DNA of 64,000 bases from Pseudeuparius sepicola (taxonomy: Eukaryota; Arthropoda; Insecta; Coleoptera; Anthribidae): NCBI GenBank assembly GCA_963920635.1, contig OY987301.1:23168501-23232500 (forward strand). The letters are read 5' to 3'. A program made the position numbers and the translations under genes. Shown one piece after another: positions 12,878 to 24,611 of this stretch (position 1 is its first letter; each line of letters opens with the position of its first letter). The notes under the pieces are model-generated. The model was not told where the DNA came from. It ran no database searches and saw only the letters and a list, made by a program, of their open reading frames with translations.

Positions 12878-13637
12878 ATCGCCACTGGCGCCACACGACG
12901 AAAAAAACGACAGGGTGAATTAATTTTAAAAACACCATTGTTGCAGAATTTTTTATAAAATAAAAGCATGCAAATGAGTTTTTCAACGAACTTAACTTCC
13001 AAAATAAAATAAAATGCTTGTTTGTTATGTTCCTTAAATTTGACAAGCTTACATGGCATATATTCATAAATTTTATTAAGAAAAGCCAGTCTAAAAAGCA
13101 AGCAAGAGTATTTTGGTACCTTTTGATTTGACATAAAGTCCATGGCTATAGTTTTAGTGTAAGTAATTATAGAAAGCATATTTTTTTATTGTGGACATTG
13201 GTATTTGCTTTGGGGCTATAAATATTTTTTATTTTCATTCTGCATACGTTACAAAATACTCTTCCAAAATGTAATATCCAGAATTCTAGCTTCTTCAACT
13301 GGTTGAACAGATCATTTAATTCCAAAATAGTGATTATTCTTCTGCAATTCACATAATGGTCTGCGCATACGATTTTCTTCATGAACATGGAAATTTCATG
13401 TTATCACTAACAAATCTACCTATAAAAGTTCTGTTAATATGATAAAACTGCGAAATATTGACGCAAAGAGAATTCGTGACCGTAAAAAGGACGGAAATGA
13501 TAATAAAGCTAGATATTTAAAATATGGAACAATCAAAATGTCAGAAACTGACATACCTATAACCACAGAATAGCCCTGTTATAACCTATAATAAGTCGCC
13601 ATTTTTTTCGTCGTGTAGCGCCACCCCGTGGCCACCC
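12878..13637. mobile_element. TIR element with minus-strand open frames
   Basis: CACTGGCGCCACACGACG with an A-run at 12,882-12,907 is mirrored by a T-run and CGTCGTGTAGCGCCAC at 13,603-13,625, inverted repeats with about two mismatches. Between them the minus strand is open almost throughout in two overlapping frames: 13,388 to 13,167 (73 codons) and 13,179 to 12,871 (102 codons). The upstream frame contains a C-x-x-C pair (FCNVC) that could be a zinc-finger relic. I do not recognise the protein. It could be a decayed transposase or chance openness in AT-rich DNA. Confidence 0.5.
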
Positions 13638-13747
13638 CAGATCGCAAACAACAATGAAATATGACGTGATGCTCGGGTCTTTCATATAGTATCGGTCCAG
13701 GACAGACAGTTCAATATTTCAATGCCCGCCTTCAACTGCCAACTAAT

Positions 13748-14191
13748 ATGGCATTCACCTTCAAGTTACGAATAATTAGAAAAATAATAACACACTGTAA
13801 TACGCAAGAAAACATTCCGGATATCAGAGCAGACCATTTCATTAGGCCAAAATCTGCTAAAGTCACACAAATTTTAATCATTGCCATGCAGCTTCCCCAA
13901 TCCAGAAACTCAAACACGATCGTGAAATTTAGAATGCTTATAGGCGACGTGCTTTTTCATTTCCTCCCGGTGGATATTATAAATCCGTCTTTCGTCTGGA
14001 GCCCAATCGGCTTGACTCCTCAGGAGTGTCGCGAATGTGTTAGGAATTGGTGTGCTAAACGTTCCACCCGGTCCAAGCGCCGCGCGACCGGAAGCGGGAT
14101 GGGGATCGATATCCGTCTAGAGCTCTGCCATTATCAAACAGGGCATTTCGGGGAGAACAAAGGTTTTTCCACTGGGTGGAGTGTCGGCTAA
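13748..14191 (+). CDS. Unrecognised 147-codon open frame
   Basis: This is the second-longest open frame in the window. The first two thirds are AT-rich, and the last 200 bp (13,990-14,190) are much GC-richer and code for a basic, Arg/Cys-containing tail (CRECVRNWCAKRSTRSKRRA). No signal peptide, membrane span or family motif is visible. Codon use does not separate it from chance. It is listed for its length and because it runs into a GC-rich island; it may be a non-coding conserved patch. Confidence 0.15.
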   Translation: MAFTFKLRIIRKIITHCNTQENIPDIRADHFIRPKSAKVTQILIIAMQLPQSRNSNTIVKFRMLIGDVLFHFLPVDIINPSFVWSPIGLTPQECRECVRNWCAKRSTRSKRRATGSGMGIDIRLELCHYQTGHFGENKGFSTGWSVG

Positions 14192-14742
14192 ACAAAGGGC
14201 AATTTTGTACGAGAAGAAAGGGTTAGAAGTTGTTTTATGGTTAGGAACGAAACCCGCTGCAAAAACGTTGCAAAAGTTGTTTATTATTACAGCAGATAAT
14301 TTTTGATTCTCGATTATTCTGGAAAAATGTATTCATAGAGTCTACTAATAACTAATATAGGTAACTAGTGTTATCAAGAAAAGCAACATAACGTTCGGAT
14401 GTTCATCAGACGATTATTTTCTGAACAATTATATAAATTCATTTTTCTACTCTTATACTAGTAACATACCTATTAAGTATCGGTTTAGGTTTTAAGTAAA
14501 TACCTAGTTACGAACCCTGACACGTAATGAATTGACACGTAATAAAAAAATTGCGTATCTGTTCTTAATAAAAACCAGTTATCACGGTTGCCTTGTGAGC
14601 GCGGCATTTACCCGTCACCCATGTCACCATAACAATATAAACCCTTAATTAGTAGCAAAAACAGTTAATAATATATAATATATAAACTCATAGCCACACA
14701 CCTTTTAACCAATCATCAACCTATGCTTTTCCTAATAACATT

Positions 14743-14990
14743 TTTCTACAGGCGTGCAGAAAAGTACACTTTTTCGCACGGATTTTAGTTTAGAAAGTGT
14801 CACTTTTCCACACTAGTGCGGAAAAGTATTTCTTTACTTTTCCGTACGCTTGTAGAAAAAATAGTGTTCCTAACTCTTGCGGAAAGTGTCTTTTCCACAC
14901 TCGATTTCTTGGCTGAACTCCGCTACGCTTCGTTCAGCCAACTGCAATCGCGTGAGGAAAAGTGGCACTTTCCGCACTTGTTAAGAAATA
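14743..14990. repeat. ACTTTTCCGCAC palindromic repeat cluster
   Basis: TTTTTCTACAGGCGTGCAG at 14,743 faces GTACGCTTGTAGAAAAA at 14,845. Between and after lie several copies of ACTTTTCCGCAC in both orientations, separated by TTTAGTTTAGAAAGTGTC. The same modules occur at 31,097-31,253. This is a dispersed, highly palindromic non-coding repeat. Confidence 0.75.
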
Positions 14991-14999
14991 TACTATTCC

Positions 15000-17900
15000 G
15001 ACTAAATTTTCATTAAACAAAGTGGGCTATGAGCTATGACTATGGTAGCTGACGCTCGATGCGATACAGTGCAAACAAAGCAATTTGTCAGACTTTGGTT
15101 TCGTTGTTGGAAAAGTTGTTGGGTGAAGTCACCGTGACCAAGATTAGGAAGCGCGCGCAAGCAGATAGGGGCAATATCCGTCTTTATTCTTACATATAAA
15201 TACGGAGAGGACGTCACTAACTGACGCTAACAGCAAATGCATATACCTTGCGCTTTGATGACGGACATGACGGTAAATGCATTTATTCAGAATTATTATA
15301 ATTATTATTCAAAATTAAAATTTGTACCTATGTCTTCCCAATTTGTACTTGGAAATAACAAACGTTCAAAACAGTTATACGGTGTTGGAGTATAATAATT
15401 ATAAATGTAAATAAATTATCAATTCCCGAGAACGTTTTTTTTGCTTACTTACTTAGTAGAATTACTAGGTAAATATATATTATGTCTTCTTGATTGTGTA
15501 CAGTTTAAGATAAGAAGCACTCACTTAAACGAAATCAGAAAAATCCTATATTAAGTTTGCTTGTACTAGATTTTATTTAAATAGCTGTATGTAAAATTAA
15601 TTACAGATAGCTCTGAGAAATATTTCAATAAATTTCAGTTACACCCTGTATTTATGAGAAATAAAAAGAATATCCATTATTTATGAGAAATTTACAAATA
15701 CTAATACAAGATAGGTACCTCGAGAACTAGGACGAAAATTTTAATAAAAACATTGTATTGTAAATATTTATCAGTGCGCATTTTGAAACTCCACGTATTT
15801 ATACAGATTTCATTGAGCTCCACTTTATATAATGCGCTTTCCAGTTATCATACTTAGTGAAGTAGTTTCTGAACTCAGTAGCTATACCTAGGTATGTCGA
15901 TATACTAACTTTCCGATCCTGCATCGGGTAGGTATTGCGAGTCAGTATCATGAGGTGAAATCACCGTCACTAATCGAAGGCAGCGCATACAAGCTGTCTT
16001 TGTTCTATGCGTAGATAAATGGACACAACTTCATTTGTATAGACCACCCAGCGGTAATTGTTAGGTACCAGGTTTGTTACGAAGGGGCAACTAATAATGC
16101 TTCTAAATTGCTCCTAAATCCTAAATCCAACTTAGAACTGTGGCAAATATTTACCTATATACGAATAAAATGAACACTTCTATGATTCACAGCGAACTGG
16201 CCATTTTTAGCTATTACCTCTCCCTCTACGCCCTACGTCACTGTTCAAGACTCTCTGGCACACAATATCTAGCAGCAAGCTGATGCAGGTGACGATAGAA
16301 GTCATGGCCATTTCGGCTTCTCTCTGATAATATAATGTGATTCTACCTGGACATGAATGCTATTCTTATTTATGAGTCTGTAGCTTTCAATGAATTGTAT
16401 TGCAAATTAAGTAGGTACCTTCAGTACTTAAGCCGTTTCGGAGAAAAATATATCTGTTGCTAAATTTGCCTAAACATGGAAAACAAAAAGTTTGAGCAAA
16501 ACATCTCGTTTTCTGTATTTGTAGGTATAATTTTGGAAAAATATTTTTGTATATATCGGAACTTACTATCAATTATTATCGAGTTAAAAATAGTCACGTG
16601 GGAGTAGTGATCCCATTGGTAGCGGTTATTTACTCTCTAAAATATACTCAAAATCACTTGAGGCTTCACAATTTTGGAGCTACCTGGAAGTTTAAAACCG
16701 AAATCAAATTGCAATAAGTAGTTATAATTAAGAATTAAGTTAATAAAATATGTAGATGCCTGTGTTTCCAAATGCTTTATCAAAACGAGATACTAGGCAT
16801 CCAATACCTATAAGACAACCGTGCCCGCCTGATGAAAATGGAAAAGGCTATGCACCGGAGGCTGGGTGCGGGATAACCATCGATGAAAGGCGCGGGGGCG
16901 CAGGGGACGGTCATGAATATTTATCAGCGGTTGGCTAACTGTTGGATTGATAATGCATTATCGCCCAATACGAATAATGTGATGGAATTATTGCATTAAG
17001 GGCCTTCCTTCGTGGAATGCAATAAAACGGTAAGATATTACATAGTAACTACCATGGAATGGCACTCATTTCCAACGACCATACGAATGTGACAGTTTGC
17101 GGTACGAGCCGCAGGCGAGTGCTGCAGGTCATATGAGTGGGAAGTGAACATTCCTTGCGAGTTATACACTATAATTTTTTTTACTACTGTAACTTTAGGT
17201 GTTTGAGTTCAAAGTTTAAATTGTTCTTTTTTTATAATTTAATTATTTTGAACTTGACGAACAACATGGTATAACATTTAAGAAAAATGTCTACAAAATA
17301 GTCCCTATCTATATTTATTTCTTTGTTGACAATGTTTAATGCTATATTGGTACCCTATTAGATTAAACACAACTATAGAGCATTAAAACAAATGGGATTG
17401 TGATCATTCAACATAGGTATACAATACCAAATCCGAAAACAAAAGAGGACGTGGCGGCTACTACATGCTATGCAGTTACGTATCCCATTGTTTAAAATTA
17501 TTATACTAGTACACAACAATTATAACGTGCTAGGAAACAATAATACCTACTTATTATGCACCCAGGCAAATCGAATAAAATGAGGCAATTTTTTTACAGT
17601 CGTAGAAAAAGTAGTTGCGGACCATTTTCACCAAAACTTCGCACGCCTATGGCATAATTGAATAAATTGTTATATTTTTGATATTTTCTATTTAATTTTA
17701 CATTCATAAAAAAAGTGTTTCTTGCAAATTTGTACTAAAATGCTTAGATTTCGTGTAAAATAGGAAAATCCATAATAATATGTTGCACCCGAAAACTTTT
17801 GTCTTTTGTGTAATCTTTCTTATAAAGCGTTGTTGGACTTATGCTCATTATAAACTTTTTTTGCTTAAAATTATATTTTCTATACCCTCTGTTTCAGTTC

Positions 17901-20070
17901 CGACATTGATAAATACCTATTAAATTATGTTTATTAGGGAATTATATACAAGGCTACAAATTCAAAAAGGTCGTACCACATGCGATTAAAAAAAAATAGC
18001 TTGGTGCGGACTTTAATGGTGACACTGTATATAGATACCAATAAAATGTAGTGGAAACATTTTATAATTATATGTACTGTATCCACAAATAATGTGGTTG
18101 CTTGCAGGAAGTCGTATTTTAGTATTATTACCAAAAAGTTGTTTTACTTAGATATATCAATTTAGTTTACTCAAAAATTACATTCTTCTAGTATATCTTG
18201 GCCAAATCGTAGCCTCCGATAGCCTAAAAGTATCCGAAGGTTCCGGCAAAACCAATCCCCGACTAAATGAATAAAAAATAGCTGGCCGCTCAAAAAAATT
18301 TACTTATGAATAAATAAATACAGCGCCATAGGTACGTATAATATTTACGTGGTCGCAATGCAGTAACATTCAATTTAAGTTATATTTTTAGTAGAGGAGA
18401 TAATTTAAATCGACTTTATTGAGGAAGACGATGACATAAACAAATTTAATTGCACTTTTCAAAAATAACATCGTGATTGATGCGCTCGCTGCTGCTGAGC
18501 TATAATGCGAGTCTAAAATACAGTTTGTGATTGTACTTTTTCCTGCAGGGAAAAAATCAATGTTCGACCTTCGACTAAATCCCCACGAAAACGAAAAAAA
18601 TTAATGACTTCGTATAAAATGTATTACCGCAGACTCATAAAGAAGTCTTGACGGCAAAATCTTCATTTAATTTCAAAAGTTTCCCATCGTCCGTGAAAAA
18701 TATGGAAAGTTATAATTAGATGCTCCAGGGTGCGACGAAATCATACCTAATCGGAAGCACAATAAAATCACATAAAATGGATGCTAGATATCTACCTCAA
18801 TCTGTAATATTTCGACATAAGTAGCATTAACACATTAATTTGCAATATGGGCAACATATTCGCGGCGCCCTTGTATAAACTATTATACTATTCTGACCAG
18901 CGAATACGTATAATGTATAATGCAGAGAAATTTAAAATTATACCTCGAATGAAAAACCTTTGCAATAAAACGATCTCAATGAGAACGGTATTCGAGGAGA
19001 GAGCCATTTGTGAAAACAAATTGAAACTGCATTTTAAAGTTGCCGTTTCGGTTTGGCTCTTTAAATACAAACTGCCGTAAAAGAAAATAACTTTAGCATT
19101 TAATTTAGCACTGTCGGAATAGAGAAACAATCGGGGAAATTGCCAAAGGGTCAAATTATATTCAATTAAAAGTTCCAATTGTAGGTTATAAGGGTATATG
19201 CGTATAGTTTTATCATAGAAAATCTGTAGATTTTCCTATGTCCAAATGAAATTTAAATCAACACACAGCGGCAGCGACCGTTGCTTTTTATTTTTGCGCT
19301 TTGTAATATTTATTTCCAGGCAGCAGAACTAATTATAGTACATACTCAAAAGTATAAAATATCGTTGTTATCGTGGCTCAAATTTGTAATACCTATTGTG
19401 CGATTGTATTTTCGCTAAACAAAGTGAGATTAAGGCATTAGTCTATTCCAAACTAAAATTAGAACATAGAACCTGGAATATTATCGAACAATTTGCCTCT
19501 TGATCTATGTGATAAAGTGAACCTTTTACTTTTCATGATAAAAATCCTCTCCACGGATTTTTGCTCCAACTTTCCAACGAGTATTGCTTTTAAAAGGAAT
19601 AACAAGACCTGCCAAGCATTTCTCTGTAGGAAAACTTTTAAAAACGATTGATGGCGGGAGATTAACTCGGTGCTTTTCCCTTTTTCTACAAAAAAGTAGG
19701 TATTTCTTTGAAGTGACACACAAAAACATTAGAGAATTCAGGGATAATTATCGTTTTCGAATAGTAGATACTTATTGAAATTATATAGGAATGCCATATG
19801 GCAGTATTAATGAATTGTCACGTTTGACATGCTTTCGGCAGTTTAATTTAAAAAAATCAAATTTCGCAAATTTAAGGCCCTATAGAAATGTTAGTCTGCC
19901 AAGTAAATTTATAAAACTTGGGACATTATGGTTTCAGGAGGTGCTGAATAAAGCTGCGTTGTTAGATTTCCGATAAAAAAATCCCTAATTAGCTTTTTCC
20001 AAAAAATCATATCGAACAAAAACCGTAGCAGGCCGTTGATAGTGCTGCCATACGACGATATGTCCCACAA
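15000..20070. other. Long stretch without a recognisable gene
   Basis: Two segments resemble each other: 15,040-15,200 (GGTGAAGTCACCGTGACC, then AAGCGCGCGCAAGC) and 15,890-16,020 (GGTGAAATCACCGTCACT, then CAGCGCATACAAGC), probably an old dispersed repeat. Near 17,050-17,150 TGGAATGGCACTCATTTCC partly mirrors GAGTGGGAAGTGAACATTCC. Open frames are short, and opposite-strand frames at 18,847-19,178 and 19,459-19,778 show no motif. Nothing else was seen. Confidence 0.4.
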
Positions 20071-20084
20071 GCGTCCAAAGTGAG

Positions 20085-20364
20085 GCCTATTCTTTCATCA
20101 TTCTAACGGTATCAGTGATGCCAAGTTTGCCATTTTATTGGAGAATCTATGAATATAACAGGTGCTTTGATTGTTAGTAAAAATTAATAATGGTTCCTGA
20201 TTTCTAAAAATTAGACTTGACAATTTGTGTCTACAAGTACAGAATATGCATTGTGGTCTCTTTGGAGTCTACAGAAAACAAACTTCCCCTCAAGGCTTCA
20301 CTTTTCCTATGTGATAGACTGTGACATGCTGGGTGCTGGGTCCCCTTATTTTAAAGAGTCCCTG
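20085..20364. mobile_element. Truncated hAT copy (family of 34.2 and 43.2 kb)
   Basis: 20,085-20,236 matches the reverse complement of 35,060-35,215, and 20,270-20,364 matches the reverse complement of 34,229-34,325 (CTCAAGGCTTCACTTTTCCT, GATAGACTGTGACATGCTGG, CTTATTTTAAAGAGTCCCTG). The middle of the full element is deleted, the left terminus is lost, and the right terminus CAGGGACTC is retained. No matching target duplication remains. Confidence 0.75.
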
Positions 20365-20590
20365 CGGGCCAAACCATAGATGAAATAAAAGGTGGGCCTA
20401 AACAATAAAGGTAGTAACCAAGCCAACGAGTTTGGGCTGTTATTGTTGCAAATCCAGTGCAATATTATACTCGTACTATTGTGTACAATGAATAAACCCC
20501 CCCATTGATGTGTACTTATATATTATTATATTATTCTTAAATAATTAATGAATATTGTCGGATTTTTTTTTTGTAGCGCAAACAGGTTCA

Positions 20591-20849
20591 TTTAATTTTT
20601 AATTGGGTTTTTCGCTGCAGAACCTGAACCATACTGATGAAAAGACAACCTTTTCAAGTTGTCAGGAAAATTCATAAATGCTTAGCACTCAATGATACTT
20701 TGAACGTTTATAACTCGAAAATAACTTCAACAACTTTGTTTTCAGTTTGACGTGACATTATCTTTGCATTTTGATGGCAACTTGAAAAAGTTATCTTTTA
20801 ATCAGTTTGGTTCAGGTTCTGTGGCGAAAAACCCAATTAAAAATTAAAA
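20591..20849. mobile_element. 259-bp MITE with about 70-bp arms
   Basis: TTTAATTTTTAATTGGGTTT then TTCGCTGCAGAACCTGAACC on the left is mirrored on the right by GGTTCAGGTTCTGTGGCGAA and AAACCCAATTAAAAATTAAA. The pairing continues inward (GAAAAGACAACCTTTTCAAG with CTTGAAAAAGTTATCTTTT). The target duplication is unclear. It is non-coding. Confidence 0.75.
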
Positions 20850-20895
20850 GGATATCTATTGAATGTTTGATTCTTTTAATAACTCAATAATTAAT

Positions 20896-20970
20896 TCCAA
20901 TAATTTTTTGCAGGTAAGTGCCTATATCGTTGGATCTGCTGTCAATGATGGATTAGAGTAGTAAGTATTC
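20896..20970 (+). other. Candidate recursive splice site (ratchet point) with 47-nt RS-exon
   Basis: TAATTTTTTGCAG|GTAAGT places a strong acceptor directly on a strong donor, with the junction between 20,913 and 20,914. This is the YYYYNCAG|GTRAGT form of Drosophila zero-nucleotide ratchet points. A second donor, GTAAGTATT, starts at 20,961 and would define a 47-nt exon. The site at 53,484/53,485 has the same layout, and the two share a few words between the sites (TTGGATCT, AGTAAGTATTC). If used, it would help remove a very long plus-strand intron in steps. No host exon is visible here, so the function is inferred from the motif alone. Confidence 0.4.
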
Positions 20971-21236
20971 TGTGCAATAATGAATCTAAGTATACAGGAA
21001 ACTTTTCACCCCCTTTATTTAGGCACTTGGATAGGTAGAATTTTTGTGGTGTGTTTGTTAGGGACATTTTGAGATATTTGTCATAATTCTATAGCTTATA
21101 CCAACAAAGATTTTAAGGTGTTTGGAAATGGCACTTTTCATTCAGGTATGGTCGAAAATGGCCAGGGAAAACCTGTAAAAGTCAGGGAATATAAATTTCC
21201 TAAATTGGCATATTTGATTATAAATAATTATTTATT

Positions 21237-22370
21237 CCAATAAAGATGTCAGTTTTGCAAAAAAAAATCCAAACAGGATGATATTTTCAGGGTTGCTTGG
21301 GGACTGCCCCCTGACTGTCCAACCAAAAGTCCTGGTACGAATTGCGCTATAGGGTGGTTTCCAAAACAATAGGGGTGGTTTCCTAAAATTTTTTTTAGAG
21401 TAAAATGACCCTAATAGAAGTTGCTCATTACTTATATGACAAAAAGAAATCCTCACGCTGCAGGAGTGGTCTTGTAAACATTTTTTTTACAAAAAATGAC
21501 CTTAATAAAAGTGTTCAAGGATAAACTTTTTGTCAACTCTTATAATTTTTTTCTGATTAATTTTTATCATACAGGGACCGGCAGAAAGTTGGACACAAAA
21601 ATTTAATATTTTTAAACTCTGATTTCGATTAATTTAAATTTGTAGCTGCTAATCGAACAAAATTAAAGTTTAGTAGCAAATTCTTGTGTTATCCGATGAT
21701 AAGTTGCGCTTGCGGTATTTTGTTTTTTTGTAATACACAGGGTGGTCGAAAAAAATACAAAAAAATTAAATTTCTTTTTTTTGACTAGGTGGCTGTGACT
21801 TTAAATCTGACATCCACCGTTGATTACAAAAAACTTTTGTAAGTAACTTTTTAACGTATTTTAAAAAATAAGGGTATACTTTACTCTTGAGTTATTTTGA
21901 CATTTTTTAATCTACCTCGTATCCAAAAAGAGATATATAAATTTTGATATGTGCGTTTTGAGTTTTAAATGATGCACCAACTTTTATCAAGAATAAAATT
22001 TTATGAGAAATTAATAATAAAAAAGTTTTCTATTTGTGTCCAACTTTCTGCCGGTCACTGTATATTGCCCTGTAAATCATTAAGCATTAGACACGAAAAT
22101 TTTTTTTAAGAAAAAGTAGGCCAAAATTTCATCCTCTAAAACTTTTATCGAGGAAATTTTTTTATTAGAGTCATTTTGCTTTAAAAAATATTTGGGAAAC
22201 TATCCCTATTGTATAGGAAATCACCCTATAGCGCAACTTGTACCAGGTCTTCGAGTGTACCTAATCTTTTGGTTGGGCACTTAGGAGGCAGCCCCAAGTA
22301 ACCCTGAAAAAAACCATCCTGTTTGGATTTTTTTGCGACCCCAATTATAAGCCGAGCTCAGCTTTATTGG
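21237..22370. mobile_element. Large palindromic element interrupted at its centre
   Basis: The left arm (21,237-21,569) starts CCAATAAAGATGTCAG. The right arm (22,063-22,370) is its diverged inverse and ends in GAGCTCAGCTTTATTGG. Paired blocks include AATCCAAACAGGATG, CAACCAAAAG and TTGCGCTATAGGGTGGTTTC. The two arms are separated only by the TA-flanked MITE at 21,572-22,060. The arms are diverged, so the host palindrome is older than the insert. No transposase was seen. Confidence 0.75.
21572..22060. mobile_element. TA-flanked MITE, CAGGGACCGGCAGAAAGTTG ends
   Basis: The left end CAGGGACCGGCAGAAAGTTG with GACACAAA is mirrored by TTTGTGTCC and AACTTTCTGCCGGTCACTG, 28 bp with one mismatch, and TA abuts both sides. 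It is 489 bp, AT-rich and non-coding. TIR and TA target point to Tc1/mariner. It sits at the symmetry axis of the surrounding palindrome. Confidence 0.85.
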
Positions 22371-23043
22371 ACTGTTTGTTGATACACTGCTTAAAGCAAC
22401 TCAGGTAGCTAATTAAATATATGTTTTTATTTTCCCAATTTTACTTTGTTTATATAAATGCCAAAAATAGATTTAATAAACTCTGGTTTTCTCTACTGTT
22501 CAAACATTTCTTCAATGCCAAAAACAGAAATCTTTTCAAGTACCTAAAAAAATTAAGCACAAATAATAATTGCCTCTTTTTGCGGAAACTTAAAATGTCC
22601 ATTTCAAGAATCTCTAAACAACTTGGAGCAAGTGCGGGTGTCAGATACCCAACGGTATTTCAGCAGCGTCAGCGCCCGCCTCCACTTTTTAGTTGGCGCT
22701 AGGGAGCGGGGGTGGGCGAACTTGATGAATTCGAGTCCATTACCAGGCGAAGAAAGCAACACGTTACGAAATGCAGATTACGCCGCCCGGGCTCTGCGCG
22801 GCCTTATCTCGAAATAGCGAAGATTTGTACCGGCTTTTCGCTAATGAAATAGTTGACGAACGTACAGAACTTACGGCCGGCTCTAACTGTAATTAAATGT
22901 TTTATTCACGGTGTAGAATAAAGGGGCTGCAAGCAATACTGGAAGAATAAGAGTGAAATAACGAAGTAGGGAAAGATAAAACTTTTATTTACTATTCACT
23001 ATTTAAATTGCTTGGGAATTGTACGAATATACGTCCGTACATA
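22371..23043. other. No gene; GC-rich island at 22,620-22,880
   Basis: An AT-rich stretch gives way to a 260-bp GC-rich block with short open frames but no recognisable protein. This resembles the other isolated GC-rich patches of the window and may be an old repeat. Confidence 0.35.
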
Positions 23044-23705
23044 CAGGGTGGCCCAGGGAAAAGTTTCCACCCAGATTATTTCAGAAAATACCGTTCCTTC
23101 CAAAAAAACGCAAAACCACGTCGATTTAGTTTGAAAGGGGGACATCCATTGCAGAGGAAAGCAGTGCTGTAGTTGCAACCCTCTGGCTAGGGTAGCTACC
23201 ACCTCAAATTTCTTAAATGGGAATAGGAGTACAGTGACACCTCAAATTAAAGGTAATTTAACCCTCTTTACAACTCTATATTAATTTTTAATTTTGAGCA
23301 CATTTTAGGTAAAAGTAGGTAAATACAAAAAATTAAAAAATGACATCTTTTATTTTTTTGAACAGATATTTCAGTCAACGTTTAAAGTAAATAGGTACAA
23401 TACCTAAACTGTTATTTATTTTGCAAACATGGTGTCATGGTGTACATGTACACTATTGGTGAAAGAGTTGAAATGTCATCAATTTACTTTAAAAACACCG
23501 ATTGTGCAAGAGCAGCAGTTTTGAAGTGTCACTTGACCCCTATAATTTGAGGTGGTAGCTATTCCAGCCAGAGGGTTGCAACTTATGCAACTACAGCACT
23601 GCTTTCCTCTGCAATGCAAACTAAATCGACGAGTTTTTGCGTTTTTTGGAATAAACGCTATTTTCTGAAATAACCTGGGTGGAAACTTTTCCCTGGGCCA
23701 CCCTG
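23044..23705. mobile_element. 662-bp palindromic MITE with about 165-bp arms, TA target
   Basis: The left arm (23,044-23,211) begins CAGGGTGGCCCAGGGAAAAG. The right arm (23,544-23,705) ends CTTTTCCCTGGGCCACCCTG and mirrors the whole left arm with roughly one mismatch per 15 bases and a few indels. TA abuts both ends. Minus-strand open frames in the arms are arm-derived shadows. It belongs to the CAGGGTG-ended group that recurs throughout the window. Confidence 0.9.
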
Positions 23706-24423
23706 TATAACATGCCATATGGATTAGCCGTGTACCTACTCATCCGATGTCTGTTGTATTCCCATTGTGTTAGGCAATGACCATACAATATGGCATTCAT
23801 TATGAAAGATAAATATAATGCAGTGAAGTTTATTAAATCCTTCTTTTCCGGGAATAAGTGCTTTCGAGCACTTCTCTCACTCTCACTTCTAAAATGTGAT
23901 TTATTTTTTTATTGGCTTGACGCATTAATTTATTAATTAAAACATAATTCTAAAAAAAGAAAAATAAAATGTAAAACTCTTAAAAAGCTATTTGATGAGA
24001 GATAAAGATGAAAGTCACAAAAATACAACCTGCCATAAAATTCTTTTCGGATATTAGCACAGAAAAGACAGAATGCAGCGAGCTCATCAACAGTGACCTA
24101 CAACCGCCTTTGCGCCCCTGGGCAATATTTTCAATGGCGCCCCTCACAATAGCCTTAAAATGAAAGATCCACTTTCAGTTAACAATAGAAGTTATTATTT
24201 GAAGTATTTATCTACGGAACTTACAAAAAATTTTCTCCAAATTAATAACAAGCAAATGAACTATAAAATCTATATCTATATTTTGGTATACAAAAAAAAA
24301 TACAACGTACAGGTACAAAAAATGCAAATTGCACTAGAAAGGAATTAAAAACTTATTCTTTCTTTACGTACCAGGTATACAAGATACAACATTTAACTTA
24401 AGGCACTACTTACATATATTATA

Positions 24424-24464
24424 ATCACAGAACTATATAGCTTCAAGCTATATAGGTCTGTGAT
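24424..24464. repeat. Imperfect palindrome / hairpin
   Basis: ATCACAGAACTATATAGCTT faces AAGCTATATAGGTCTGTGAT, about 19 paired bases with one mismatch and a one-base loop. Confidence 0.8.
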
Positions 24465-24481
24465 ATAATTCTCCAGAGAAT

Positions 24482-24611
24482 TCTCGTGGTTTTTCTAAAG
24501 TCATTGTCTCCATAGTTGCATACACGTACACAACAAACAAAAAATAAGTTATAACAGAAGAATATACGTCTATGTAACTATGGAGACAATGATTTTAGAA
24601 AAACCACGAGA
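24482..24611. repeat. 130-bp inverted repeat
   Basis: TCTCGTGGTTTTTCTAAAGT and CATTGTCTCCATAGTTGCAT on the left pair with ATGTAACTATGGAGACAATG and ATTTTAGAAAAACCACGAGA on the right, with about a 50-bp spacer. It is possibly a very short MITE. Confidence 0.8.

Noticed and set aside
22999..23718. Two minus-strand open frames of 67 and 79 codons
   Set aside because: Both are the two arms of the same MITE read through; the peptides mirror the TIR, so coding is not implied.
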